This document shows, piece by piece, positions 32,069 to 43,534 of a stretch of DNA of 64,000 nt (its first letter is position 1; each line of letters begins with the position of its first letter). Source of the stretch: Stictocephala bisonia (Eukaryota > Arthropoda > Insecta > Hemiptera > Membracidae). A program made the position numbers and the translations under genes. Under the pieces are notes generated by a model. That model was not told the origin of the DNA, did no database searches, and saw only the letters and a program-made list of their open reading frames with translations. The stretch lies in contig JAQJVL010000674.1 in assembly GCA_035578905.1 (NCBI GenBank), positions 388,188 to 452,187 on the forward strand. Direction: 5' to 3'.

Positions 32069-32872
32069 CAGGGTGTCCAGTAAACCTCCTTAAACAAATT
32101 CCCTGACTTTTCCCTGATCTATCCGTGATTTCATACAAAATTTCCCTGACCCCAAATCAACTTAGTTACATATACGTCAATTTAACTTAATGGTAATATT
32201 ATGTACCAACATGTACATACATTATGTTACAGTCAATTACAATTATTAATTACAGAAATATCAATATTTCACAAATATATTTTTATTGATAGCCGTAATA
32301 ATTAAATTCAAAACTATTACCTACAATAATTATTCTTTTTAAACTACTTTATAAAAGTAGAGGTAGAATAAAAAAAATATTTATAACTAGCATTGAGTAA
32401 AAAATAAACATATATCATATTCTATTGTTAGATTGTAATAATTTTCAATGCCTTGAAAAACCAGCATTATATATTATAATTTCCCCAAAACCAGCATAAA
32501 TTTTAGGTCTATGACTTTATTTAACAAGAACTAATCAGACAATTATTTCAGTAAGTTTTAAACTTTTAGCAATATAAAACTAGTTGTATGAGGCCGAACA
32601 AGCATAAGCAAAGCAATTAAGTAGATTTTTCATAATTTAGAACATTAAATGGCATGTAAAATTAACATTTAGTACTGAACAAAGTAAAGGATTTTTTGTA
32701 GCGCACCCAAAAGTATATAGTGACTATTACAAATCACAACACACAGGTGTTCTTGTTAGGATTTTCCAGGTGTTGTTTAAAATTCCCTGATTTTTCCCTG
32801 ACTTTTTCCGATCATTTAAAATTCCCTGACTTTTCCAGGTTTCCCCTATTTTCCCTGTTGCTGGATACCCTG
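32069..32872. mobile_element. hAT-like MITE with CAGGG ends
   Basis: The termini are CAGGGTGTCCAG (32069) and, inward from the right, CAGGGTATCCAG. The 8-bp flanks are AATAATTA and AATTATTC, six of eight identical, fitting an aged hAT target duplication. Subterminal TTTCCCTGAC-type motifs occur several times on both sides in both orientations. 804 bp without a transposase. A fragment of the same family lies at 14262. Confidence 0.7.
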
Positions 32873-33174
32873 AATTATTCGCCAATGCATTCCATAGAAT
32901 AATACAATACTTTAAAATAGTAAAAAGTATGTAATAACTTTCTATATCGATATTATATGGTACAACAGTAAAACCATTTTAATTACGCCGTTTTGAGATT
33001 GCTACAAAATGTCACATATATGTGTTGACATTTAGACACAGCAGCCACTTTAGCCAGTCATTGGGTTAAACCAGCTATAGTAGCAGACCTCACTAACTAA
33101 ATTACTGGCACAAAAATTCCTATTAGCCTACATGAGATATCTACTTGTAAGTAATAGTATAACCACCCCCAATA
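32873..33174. other. Intronic sequence, nothing recognised
   Basis: About 300 bp without coding or repeat signal between two mobile units. Confidence 0.4.
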
Positions 33175-35392
33175 AGTACAGAATATAAATAGAGAGGCCT
33201 TAAGTTACCGCGTTTGAGGCAGGGTCTACGAGGCGGCGTGTTATCAGTTTTGTGGGTAGTGGAGAGCATTCCGTGCAGGTGCTTTCCCACTGCGCCGCGG
33301 CAGGCGAGCCACTGAGTGAGAACAGACTGTTCTCAAGGGGAATGTTTAGTAGCTCCTCCTTAGTGTTTTTTGAGGAACAGGACTTCTTAATGTATTTTAG
33401 TTAAGTCTTGTAAATAATTTATTTTAATTTTTTTTTTTTTTTAATATACTTTGTGCTTGGGCTGTAGTAACAGGAAGAATGGCGGGATATCTTTCAATAG
33501 GTAAAAACAACTTAAATAAAAATTATAAGATGTTAATTTATTAATTATTTTGTATTTTTTATGTTTAAGGAGAAAAGCTTTATAAATTTAAAAGTATGAC
33601 ATCCAAGATTTTGAGTTATTGGTTTATTACTAATTGGTATTACGGGGCGCAGACCCAAAAACATTGTCACATTATTGCAGGAGATACATTTGGACAGCTG
33701 CATTCGTTATTACAACAAGTGAACGATGAGATATTAAAATAACTCAAACACTTTGATATAATACAAAAATTTATGAATATTATGATTTTAATTTCAATTG
33801 AAGATGTGCAACTGGTTTTTAACTATTTAACTGTTTAGCCATATGATACTATCATTTTCATTACTACTAACTAAAGTTTTTTAATTAGCATAATGATAAC
33901 TAAAGCCACAGTCTCAGAGAAACCACTGAGGATGCCACATCACAGCATGAGCGAAACGTTTGGTAATGTAAATAACACCTTGACGCAGTCATTACTGGAA
34001 GCTTTAGTTTTTAGTAATGACACCGGCCGCTTAAGCCTGCGAAAGAAGATGATTACCATTGTTTTATAGTAAACAAGACTAAAATAAAATATAGGCCTAT
34101 AATTATACGTTTGACATATCATTTTCAAATACAAATGAGAGTTTTTATTTCAAAACAGAAGTTAGAAATATAAATGTGATATGTATTATATACACTGCGA
34201 AGCAAATGTCTATTGTTTAATAATAGTGCAGTAATTAATTGATTAAACTACAATTACATTATATTAGTTTTATTGTTTAATAATTTATACATTAATTATA
34301 ATGTCACGAATTAGTTAAAACTCACAGTAAAAATGAGTTCAACAACAAACAAATTATACATCAACTTGTACAATATTGTTTGAAGTTTGAATATACTTCT
34401 GAAACATTTGAGACATTAGGTGAACATTTAAGACTCTTAAAAAATTAAGATTAGCGTTTAAATGAGACAAGAACAATTCTTAAATATTAAAAAGCCATTA
34501 TATTATAACTAACTGATCCCTGTACACCATTACGTGATACACTGCGAAGCAAATGTCTATTGTTTAATAATAGTGCAGTAATTAATTGATTAAACTACAA
34601 TTACATTATATTAGTTTTATTGTTTATTAATTATAATGTCACGAATTAGTTGAAACTCACAATAAAAATGAGTTCAACAACAAACAAATTATACATCAAC
34701 TTGTACAATAATTGTTTGAAGTTTGAATATACTTCCGAAACATTTGAGACATTAGGTGAACATTTAAGACTCTTAAAAAATTAAGATTAGCATTTAAATG
34801 AGACAAGAACAATTCTTAAATATTAAAAAGCCATATTATTATAACTAACTGATCCCTGTACACCATTACGTGCTCACTGCAGTATGTACTCACTGAGACC
34901 TGCGGCGCGGCAGGGACTGCTAATACATTGATGCTTTACTGCAATAAGTACACCGTCCTGGTGGATTAACTTACATTCTTATATTTTTTTATGTTAAATT
35001 CAATATCTCCCCTACAACTTTGCCACTTGTCAAACTTCTCTGACCAAACAATAAAAAAGTTAGCAGTTGACTAAATTTTTCTTGTCAAAATGAAAAACTA
35101 CATAACTCTTTTCATGTTTATTTATTAATTATAATTGATGTATAATAATTATTTAATTGGTTTTTCACTTGATAGTGTGCAGATGAGTTCTACTGTTAAC
35201 ATGTTAAGTTTGAAATTTTTTGCTCCACAATAAGTGTATTAAATGTTGGTGTATTTGGCGGGAGAACACTGCCGCGAGTGAAGTGTCGGAGCACTGTTTT
35301 CTGCCCGAGTCGCGGACCAAGTTGGTGAATTTTGCTTCACCTTTAATGTATACGGCGTATAGGTCTTGTCCTCTCTATTTATATTCTGTACT
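33175..35392. mobile_element. Unit bounded by 23-bp inverted repeats, possibly Penelope-like
   Basis: AGTACAGAATATAAATAGAG (33175, 23 bp with AGG) is perfectly inverted at 35370-35392. Inside the left end is a TATA-box-like TATAAATAG and, near 33930, CTGAGGATGCC...GAGCGAAACGT, a motif style seen at ends of Penelope-like elements. A GC-richer block (about 33205-33340) stands next to the left repeat and another next to the right one. It contains a 347-bp tandem duplication. No RT is left, so the class is uncertain. Confidence 0.5.
34191..34872. repeat. Two-copy tandem duplication of a 347-bp unit
   Basis: TACACTGCGAAGCAAATGTC starts at 34191 and again at 34538. The copies stay nearly identical up to CACCATTACGTG. 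The second copy lacks 12 bp (AATTTATACATT region) and has a few substitutions. It has no coding capacity. Confidence 0.9.
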
Positions 35393-35459
35393 CACTGGTA
35401 AAACCAAGGAAGCTATCTAATAATTAGATGAGTAAAACAATTAAAATTAAAAATTGTTT

Positions 35460-35512
35460 GTTTTTAATCATTATATGCTTATGATGATGATAAGCATATA
35501 ATGATTAAAAAC
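35460..35512. repeat. Perfect 23-bp hairpin with 7-nt loop
   Basis: The arms GTTTTTAATCATTATATGCT(TAT) at 35460-35482 and their exact complement at 35490-35512 flank GATGATG. AT-rich and just outside the 33175-35392 unit. Confidence 0.9.
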
Positions 35513-36832
35513 ATATATATAAATATATATATGAGTGTGTTCAATTTTATGTTGTAGTATTGTCATATTTTACATGAGGAAGAATCTCAAATGAGAAAAT
35601 CATGAGAATTAACTAACAATTCAATTATTTAAGGTTATTACATATTTGTCAACAATTTCATCACGAACAAATCATCATTAAGATATTTAATAATAATCTA
35701 ATTTCCATCAAATGTACTTAGCCTGTAGATTTAGACGATACAATATCATTTATATAATATTTCAACATTTAAGAAACAATTAAAATAAAGTTACTATAAT
35801 AATCATACTCAAACAGCATAGTATTTTCATATTTTAAATATTAAATAATAATTATGTTTTTTTTCAATACTTATGTTTTATGTAATAAATAACTATTTAT
35901 CTTTACTGATTTAAGTTAAAGAAATAATATTCTTACACTTAGGATAAAAATGTCTATCACCCACTAGCATCAGTATTCAGTTTTATTTTACTCATTGGGA
36001 GACCTAGTTTGAGAACATTGTTAGCACAACTTTAAACAAACAAAGGTCATGAGCACAGCTATACACCTCCATATATATACTATAGCAACAAATAAATAAA
36101 CAGCAAGTTTAATGGTTGGAAAAAACTAATTTTATAGAAAGCAAGTTAAGTAGCCAGAAGGAAACAAAGTAATGACAGAATATTTACGGTAAAGAGGAGC
36201 ACTGCATTAATTCAGTTCTGGTAATAATTTTGTAAGTACCTATTTAGGCAAAAATAGAGAATTTAAAAAGTGAAGCTAACAGACATTTTTATTGCGACTA
36301 GGCCTAAGTTATATTGATACTAACTTAATGTCCTCAAAAAAGTTTAAGACTGGTGTTGGATCATTGCTGGATTATGGCAGAGGAATTATGAACTTGCATT
36401 TACTGATCTACTGGAGGCAGCGACCACTGATATGTCTAGAACTTCTACCATGGAGTATTCGAAAGTAAATCTACAAAGAAGATAAGGCGTGTCTATGTGG
36501 TATGAATAGAGGCTCATTCTCCTTCTTTGTTCACTTTTTACTAAACAAACAAACAAAATACCATAACCATAAATATTCTCAACAAAATTTCATGGTTCGT
36601 TCATGTTGGGTGCCTGGCCTCCGGGATGCACCATCGGCTGTACCTTCAGCAAAAATATATACAATTACTTTGATGTGGTTAGTTGTTGCTTATACCGAAT
36701 TAATCATTGTGCATATGATTGCAGTTCATGATTCGCTATAAGAGTAGTTTTCCATGTTGCACATCTAGAAATAATTGTAATACACCAAAATAGTCTACAA
36801 CTTTGGGTTCGTGTGATACACCATAAAATTAA
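35513..36832. other. Intronic sequence, nothing recognised
   Basis: AT-rich. A 79-codon frame at 36502-36741 (+ strand) shows no family resemblance. Confidence 0.45.
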
Positions 36833-37572
36833 AATGGTAATTATTCTATGTATAGCATATTATGCATTTTCAACTTTTTTTCTCAAATCACGCAAATAAT
36901 GGGTTACCTATTAAAGTACTACACAAATTTCTTGGGGGAAAATTGTGAAAATGAGGAAAAACGTAACAATTTTTGTTGTTCCTAAATCCATCATTGTTGT
37001 CGTAGACATATTGTGGGTGAGCAAATTAAGCGGAATTGCGTCCTGATCACAAATATGGCAAGGGTTTTTCAATCGGAAAATAGTTAAGCGTGTTACGAGC
37101 CGGAAATGTGCTGGTTTCAGTTAGGTGTGATAAGGTTATGATAGGTTTGGTTAGGTTATGTTCAGTTTAATTGGGTTAGATTATAAAAAAATAATTAAAA
37201 AGCCAGCCCAAACTTGCTAAACCTAATCTAACAGAATGTAACCTACCTTATCTAAAAAATAAAAAAAAAAACCTAACCCATACAAACATAACTTTTCGGA
37301 TGCTATCACTCTTAATAATAGTCCGATTTCAAAACCATTTACATATTCTTGATCAGGATGAAATTCTGCACAATTTGAGTACCCATAATTCTATATTTTA
37401 GTAAAAGAAAAATTGTTCAATTTTTCCTCTAGGTAAAATTTAACTTTTTGCAGACGAAAAATGTTTTAACCCATACATTTTTTTAAGTGCTTTCAAAATT
37501 AGCCCATTATATGAGTGTTTTGAGAAAAAAAGTTGAAAATTTCATAATTTGTTATATCAAATAATTACCATT
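36833..37572. repeat. Long inverted-repeat (foldback) MITE
   Basis: The unit opens AATGGTAATTATTCTATG and closes with ATAATTACCATT. The arms (about 36833-37180 and 37215-37572) pair along most of their length, with landmarks such as TTTTCAACTTTTTTTCTCAA on the left and its complement near 37530. Around the centre the two arms carry degenerate GGTTAGGTTATG and CCTAATCTAACAG sequence. Non-coding, 740 bp. Confidence 0.65.
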
Positions 37573-40335
37573 AAAAAAAGTTGGAAAAATCAGATTTAAT
37601 AATGGAGACAGACATATGATAAAAAGATCTACAAAAAAGCTGATTCTCTGTTTTTTCGAGTACAAAGCAGTAAATACAGACCTGATATTAATCACGGGTG
37701 TTAAAAATGTCAAGGTATGAGACGTGTCAAAAACCTGCATAACTTAGATACAGTTACTAAATCTATATGCATGGGAGATAGTGATTTTAGTAGGCCTAGA
37801 TGTTGAATCAACACCTAAGTCCATTGCAACTAAAAAGCTAATTTCATAGCCTTACAGAAAAAAATGATACCATGGTGTTGGTCTATTCATATTTTTCATA
37901 GATTAACCCTAGATCCAGGCAATTTATGTGCCTCATGTCAGTAGAATTTTTCCTTTAACCGGGAAATCAACGTGCCACAAGTGCGCAGTTGAAATGCCAT
38001 CGTTCTTCTTTGACAAACACTGGACGCTAGCTATCTTGCCGGAAATGGCCCATTCAAAAAGCGATATATAGGACATCTTCTTCTCTTTCCATCGATCATA
38101 CTGGCAGCTCTGTTTGCCAAATGGAAATTTTTTTTTTAATTCCTTCTTACCCTTTACAAATGCATTTTTCTAACTGGGCAATCCACACAAAATGTGTTTA
38201 TTAACCAATTTAGTCTGTAGAGCTTATTTGTTGATAAATTTGAATGAAAAAAATACCTATGAAAGAAGGAAAAACAACAAATCCGTTGGTATAACTGTAG
38301 TGATATTTCTCGCCTTCGGTTAATAGTGGTGGCCATGCGAAAATGGCGAAAAAGGTCCAGTGCGTCACCGCATTCCAACAGTGGCCGGCGACCCCTTCCT
38401 CCCCGCATCAGGTGTCCCATTGTTATCAACTTATGTAAACAAATGCATCCTCATAAAGGTCAAGGACCTTTTTTATTGTTCATCCTCTATTATTGTGGTA
38501 AACATTAGTAATATTGGTCATTTAAAAACTAAGGAATAATGAAGAAAATGAGTGTATACAAATTTGTTCTTGTTTAATTTTTTGTAATTAGACCTACTAC
38601 ATTTATTTACAAATAAACCTTAACAAATTATATATCTTCATACTCAGAAGATTTACTATAATAATGTACGTAGGGAAAAAATTCAAACTTTTTTGGTATG
38701 TATGCAGTTTCTTGCCACCAAACAAATTTGGAACATTTTGCTTGAAATGAGTCTAGAATTGGCTGTATTTTCACGAGACATGCTTTTTATTCCGCGGATA
38801 TAACGTATCCGTTATACATTAGTATTTTTGTCATATTTTTGTTAATTTAAATGGTATTTTAATCATATTTTTTTATTTTGATGTGTTTTTTGCGATGAAT
38901 ACAAATTTGAAAACTATTTTGGTCCATTACGAATATTTTCCGAGAAATAACAGAAAAACAACTATCACGACGGATTGTGATTAGCGGCTATTACACGATC
39001 ATTTTATATACAACAACTATTAATCACAAAAACCGAATTCACCTATATTCCCGCCGGAGTGAGGGCCGGTAAGCCGTCACGGAGGCCAAACGCTCGAATT
39101 TAACGCAAATTACTAATTTTTGTTGAGAAAATAGACAATTAGGATAAGTTAGGTTACGTTTGGTTGTCAGTAAAAAATGCATTTTTCGAGGTGAAAAAAT
39201 AATTTTACTACAAAACCAGTTATATATTTGTGTTCAGCATAAAAAAAACATGAGAAATGAAAAAAATTGTCGAAAAATAACGATTTTTAAAAAATTTGTT
39301 TTTTCATTATTAGATAAAAAACTAGTTTTTCGATTTTTCTGTAAAAAACGAGTTTTCCGCGGATGAAATCAAACTCCTCAAGAGGTATATACTCATTTTT
39401 CACCACTTTTTTAGCATGAAATCATATTTTCAAGAGGTGGCAAGAAAGTGCATAAACTTACTATTTTATTTTGTTGAACATTTTCTTCAAGATACATATT
39501 CCGCTTAGAACGTTATTATTTGAAACATGATTTGTATTAAGTGTAAAGTTTTCTAGCAGGATTTATACAGTTCAAAGTCAGCAAATAACAATATTTAGAT
39601 ATACATTGTATATAATTTCAGGAAATTCTACAAAATCTTTTCATGCAATGAAAAAATATGATTGTTCGTGTGTACAAAAATATTTTCACTTATTTCAAAG
39701 TAAAATACTTATGTGTTCTATACCAAATTTGGTTCTTTACATAACGCATATTTTTTAATAATTTTACTGCTTTTATTTGTGTCTATAAGATCCGTACCTA
39801 ATGCTTTAGTACTACAAATTGTTCACTTAAATATTTTTTCTGCCAAAAATACTACCGTCTATTTATTTATTTTTTTTTTTTTTATTGTAAATTTTATTAC
39901 TGGATACTATTTAGCAACTAAATAGGTCTATTTTGGCTATCTTGGAAGTTTTCCTAAAAATGTTATATACCATTTATAAGGGTTGTAAGTTACGATAACA
40001 CTATAAGCTTCAGTTGAAATTCTTCACTCTACTCACAATATCAATTCTTTACAATGTCTTTACCACGATTATAGTTATTTTATATGAAATTATTATTTAT
40101 GAGAAGAAAAACGGTATGCAATACTATAATGTATGGATTCATTTACTATTTTTTTCGAATTTACAAAAAAGACTTGCAGCATGCTTCAAAACGGTCCACC
40201 CGGTTGGCAAGTTTGCATAGGCCAGGATATAGGGCTAAGGCCTAGTTTGTATCTGATTATATCAAAACCATAGCTCCAATATATAAGACCGATTTGAAAC
40301 TGGCAATAGGTATATATATCAGTAGCCTATCTTAC
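37573..40335. other. Remainder of FAM8A1 intron 1 next to exon 1
   Basis: No gene recognised. TTAACCCTAGATCC at 37903 resembles a piggyBac left end, without a visible partner. A GC-rich patch lies at about 39045-39100 in otherwise AT-rich sequence. A 60-codon frame at 38326-38508 has no recognised domain. Confidence 0.45.
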
Positions 40336-40609
40336 CATGTCTTATAGTAATCCTGTTGCGTTGGTGTTGAAATGCTACTTGAGCTTGCACTGGTATGCTG
40401 GTTAGAATTGGGTTTTGTAAATTGTCACTAGGTAATGGTAATTGTGATATGTATTGATTGCACATAAAAAAATAAGGGAAGCTGGCAGCTACTCCTTGCC
40501 ACATGTAAGCCTCTTGTAGCCACTTCTCTAAATCCGAAAAATATTTTTCGTTCGATAATTTAGTTTTAGAGCCTTCTGACACATCATGGGTGCTTTCAGA
40601 TTGAAACAT
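40336..40609 (-). CDS. FAM8A1: FAM8A1, coding exon 1 with start codon
   Basis: The ATG at 40609 (context GAAAATGTT, A at -3) is the first in frame: a TAG lies 24 nt upstream in the same frame. The peptide begins MFQSESTHDVSEGSKTKLSN, followed by EKYFSDLEKWLQEAYMWQGV, a tryptophan/tyrosine-rich cytosolic segment typical of the FAM8A1 N-terminus. The exon ends with RNRITIRH and one base (G) before the donor CATG/GTAAGATAG at 40335. That G joins GC of exon 2 to make a glycine, so phase and reading agree across the 29.4-kb intron. Without this exon the gene at 2.2-10.9 kb would have no start. The 5' UTR and promoter were not located. Confidence 0.88.
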
Positions 40610-40621
40610 TTTCCCTAACAA

Positions 40622-41173
40622 ACGATAGGACTAGGACTAAGCTAGTATTCACTTGGTTTTACAAATCAAATTTACTTGGATGTTTAAGCAATCAAATTTA
40701 AAGGACACTAACAACCACGTTATTTTAAGAAAAGTGACAGAAAGAGAAAAATTCAGCCAGTGTTTAGGTTCTTCAAATATCGACGTACATCACAGTGATT
40801 TTTGTGTTTTGTTCATAATGCAAATGTAAATGTGTGCAACTATGTTTCTTTCCTCCGTTCCTTATTCCAACGCATTCTCAATTAATTCTGCATGCATGCA
40901 TAACTTGATGTCTTTGATTTTCTAATTTCCTCCACTCTCATTGGCTGAACAGAACGCAATTCTGAAATGTGTTTGGTTTTTATTTTTTTTTTTTTAACTT
41001 AATCCAGGATCAATATTTACATATTAAACACAGAAATGTAACATGTGGACTTATAAAATTATCGGGTTCGCTCATATATGAGTCACCCTGTAACATGAAT
41101 TACAATCAATGATTTGTGTTTTATAATAAATATAATATATTTAAATAAGTTAAATAAATGTTCCATAGACATG
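40622..41173. promoter_or_regulatory. Upstream region of FAM8A1
   Basis: Expected to hold the 5' UTR and promoter on the - strand. I see no clear TATA box or initiator. The stretch is AT-rich without repeats until the mobile unit that begins at 41174. Confidence 0.3.
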
Positions 41174-42265
41174 CCTCGGGTACGTTCACAAAGAAAGCAG
41201 GTTGCCCGTGCTTGACAGCAAGCGCGTTCCCGTACGGGGCAAAGTTTACATGGTTTCATATCTGACTGTTCATAGAAAATATTTGTTTCAACCTGCTTGA
41301 GTTACGAGCCCGCGTAGGCCGGCGAAGCCTGCGTTAATCAGAATGTTCTCGTACTTGTTTTCCCACGCAGGAAGTCAGGAAACGTCTCCTATCTTGCCAT
41401 GGATTTAGACGAGCTAATCACTCGTGTGTTCATTAGAGGACCTATTTGGTACAAAATATTAAAACTACATGCCAATAAGATCCATGAGTATATGGACAAG
41501 TTGTGGAAGGAGATTTCACAGATATGAATACTGAAGGTAAGATTAAATAAAATTTTCATTTGTCCCAAGATTTTAGATGATATGATTTTTTTCTGTTATA
41601 TTTTTTACAGCTGTTATTTTTTAACTATCCTATATCCTATGTTTATACATACCAAAGTGTGCAAAATGTATGACAACATCTAAATGAAACATGTTTTACC
41701 GTCATCTAGAGAGCATAATTTATATAAATAAACTTTGGTTTGTTTTATTAATAAAGTGCTTTTATTGAAAATTTATTTGTATACTCTTTTATCTACCATT
41801 TGTGTTTTTAAATAGGTAGATTATGTTTATTTTTAAAGGAATGTAGTAAAAGTTTTAAATAAATTCAATTATATCAAAATATCACAATACTATAAACAAA
41901 CAATCATTATAGGCTATAATTCATAGCCACTATCTAAGTCAAGATTCACATAATCCATTCATACTTTTATCTAATTTCAATTGCTAAAAAAGGTGGTGAT
42001 ATATCCCAAAATGTCCTCTATCACGATTTATATTATGTACACCAACTTTTTTCCTTAGCACTTTTTATGTTTATTTTCAGCAAAAAATAACTCTCCATCA
42101 TCACTTGATGACATCTTGACTGTTCAGCTCACAGACTCAGACTGAACTTGTTTTCTGCTTTCATTGTGAAATACCAAAAATTATTTGCATGCGCTTGTTG
42201 CCAGCAGCAGTTTACTGGAAACTTAACGCGCGGGAAACCTGTTCTCTTTATGAACGCACCCGAAG
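41174..42265 (+). mobile_element. Non-autonomous DNA transposon with a MADF-like exon
   Basis: Inverted ends of about 38 bp: left CCTCGGGTACGTTCACAAAG..., right (inward) CTTCGGGTGCGTTCATAAAG.... I cannot see a target duplication. Length 1092 bp. The only coding trace is a MADF-type first exon on the + strand, so this is probably an internally deleted Harbinger-like element that kept part of its accessory gene. Confidence 0.65.
41399..41536 (+). pseudogene. MADF-domain first exon fragment
   Basis: From ATG: MDLDELITRVFIRGPIWYKI, then KIHEYMDKLWKEISQ, with a stop two codons later and a donor GAAG/GTAAGA at 41537. 'LI..V..rp.iW......h.nk......lW.eI' is the first half of a MADF domain. A 2-bp change near 41520 would explain the stop just before the donor. 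No second exon is recognisable. Confidence 0.5.
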
Positions 42266-42428
42266 TCTGGCTTTCAAACGCCTTGTTATGACTGCGACGT
42301 TATCGCCATCATAATGGTGAAGGTTAGTTACGAATAACACGCACTGTATAGTTCAATTTACCGAATTGGCCGACCACGAGGTAAATGGATTAGACTGGAT
42401 ACAGATGATGGGACAGACCGCGTGGTGT

Positions 42429-42464
<36 letters not shown>

Positions 42465-43534
42465 GGGAAGAAGGCCTGGGGAGAGTGGGGAGACTTCAAG
42501 CCATACTGACAACATAATACTTACATTACACGCTTGTGCAAAGTAGGTTCTCCAATGTGAAAGGTAATAGCTCCTGGAACATTGTCTAAGTTGGCCACGA
42601 ACTTACGACAACTTCTTTTAATAAAAGCATCAATGGTATCAAGTCCAAATTCTTGATGGAGATGTGAGTTATGTATATATAACTGCAATTCTTAAAACTT
42701 TGTATCTTTTTCAGTTTGCCGGAGGAAATGAACACTCCAAACCTGACAGGCATACATAATTAACGGCAGAAGAATTGTTTTGCATTCTGGGTGCAGAGAT
42801 GACTTTCTGTTTATTATAGGAAATAACATGGATATACGTGCATATGCTGAAAGTGTTGAAAGTCAATCAGCAATGCTACATTATTCCTAATGTTGATGAC
42901 GAGATGGAGATTAATTTGGAGTCAATCGTAATAATGGTTACACAAACAAATGTACGGAGAGGAAGATCTACATTTCCTTACGAGCTTGCACCATAATTTG
43001 ACAGATATAATCTTACCAATGCTCTGTTTTATTTGAGTTAAAATAAAATATTCTGTCTTTTACTTAAGTGATTTTATTACATTACTTAAGTAACCCGTAA
43101 TATATATTCTTTTAACCTTTATTGCGGGTTACTTGGGCTACATCTTATTTTAACCAAGTTTTTATATGGATTTAAGAGTGTCGTCCCATGTTACTCCAAT
43201 TAGGTGGGTAACTTGGAACACACATTTAAATACAAAAATTGTTTTATGTAATAAAACAAAATAACTTAATATTTACAATTCAATAGTACAAGTGTACGTC
43301 CAAGTTTTAGTGGTGTTTTATTTTCAAAAGAGTTATTGGTTAGTCAGTGGTAACGGTTCAAATGTTACAATCGTCCCAAGTAGTCCCGACTTACGGTATT
43401 TTATGCCTTCATCATCAGGGTTTTAAGGAATTGAAGTATTTTCAATCGCAACTTCAGGCGGAAAAATATATTTCCTCAAAGAGAAAACCTTTGTTTCACA
43501 TTTCAATGGATTTAAAGATAGTCCTTATTATTCA
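42266..43534. other. Intergenic sequence with a GT microsatellite
   Basis: Apart from the GT run at 42430-42462 no gene or mobile unit is recognised. Short open stretches near 42720-43000 have no family resemblance. Confidence 0.45.
42430..42462. repeat. (GT)n microsatellite
   Basis: About 16 uninterrupted GT units preceded by GTGGTGTG. Confidence 0.95.

Noticed and set aside
37118..37290. Interstitial telomere of (TTAGG)n type
   Set aside because: The words are irregular, too few, and mirrored in the two arms of a foldback MITE.
37903..37925. TTAA-CCCTAGATCC as a piggyBac left end
   Set aside because: No GGG-TTAA partner downstream; one-sided evidence only.
38326..38508. Basic 60-codon frame as a small host gene
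   Set aside because: Short, low-complexity start, no conserved motif, and antisense to another equally long frame.
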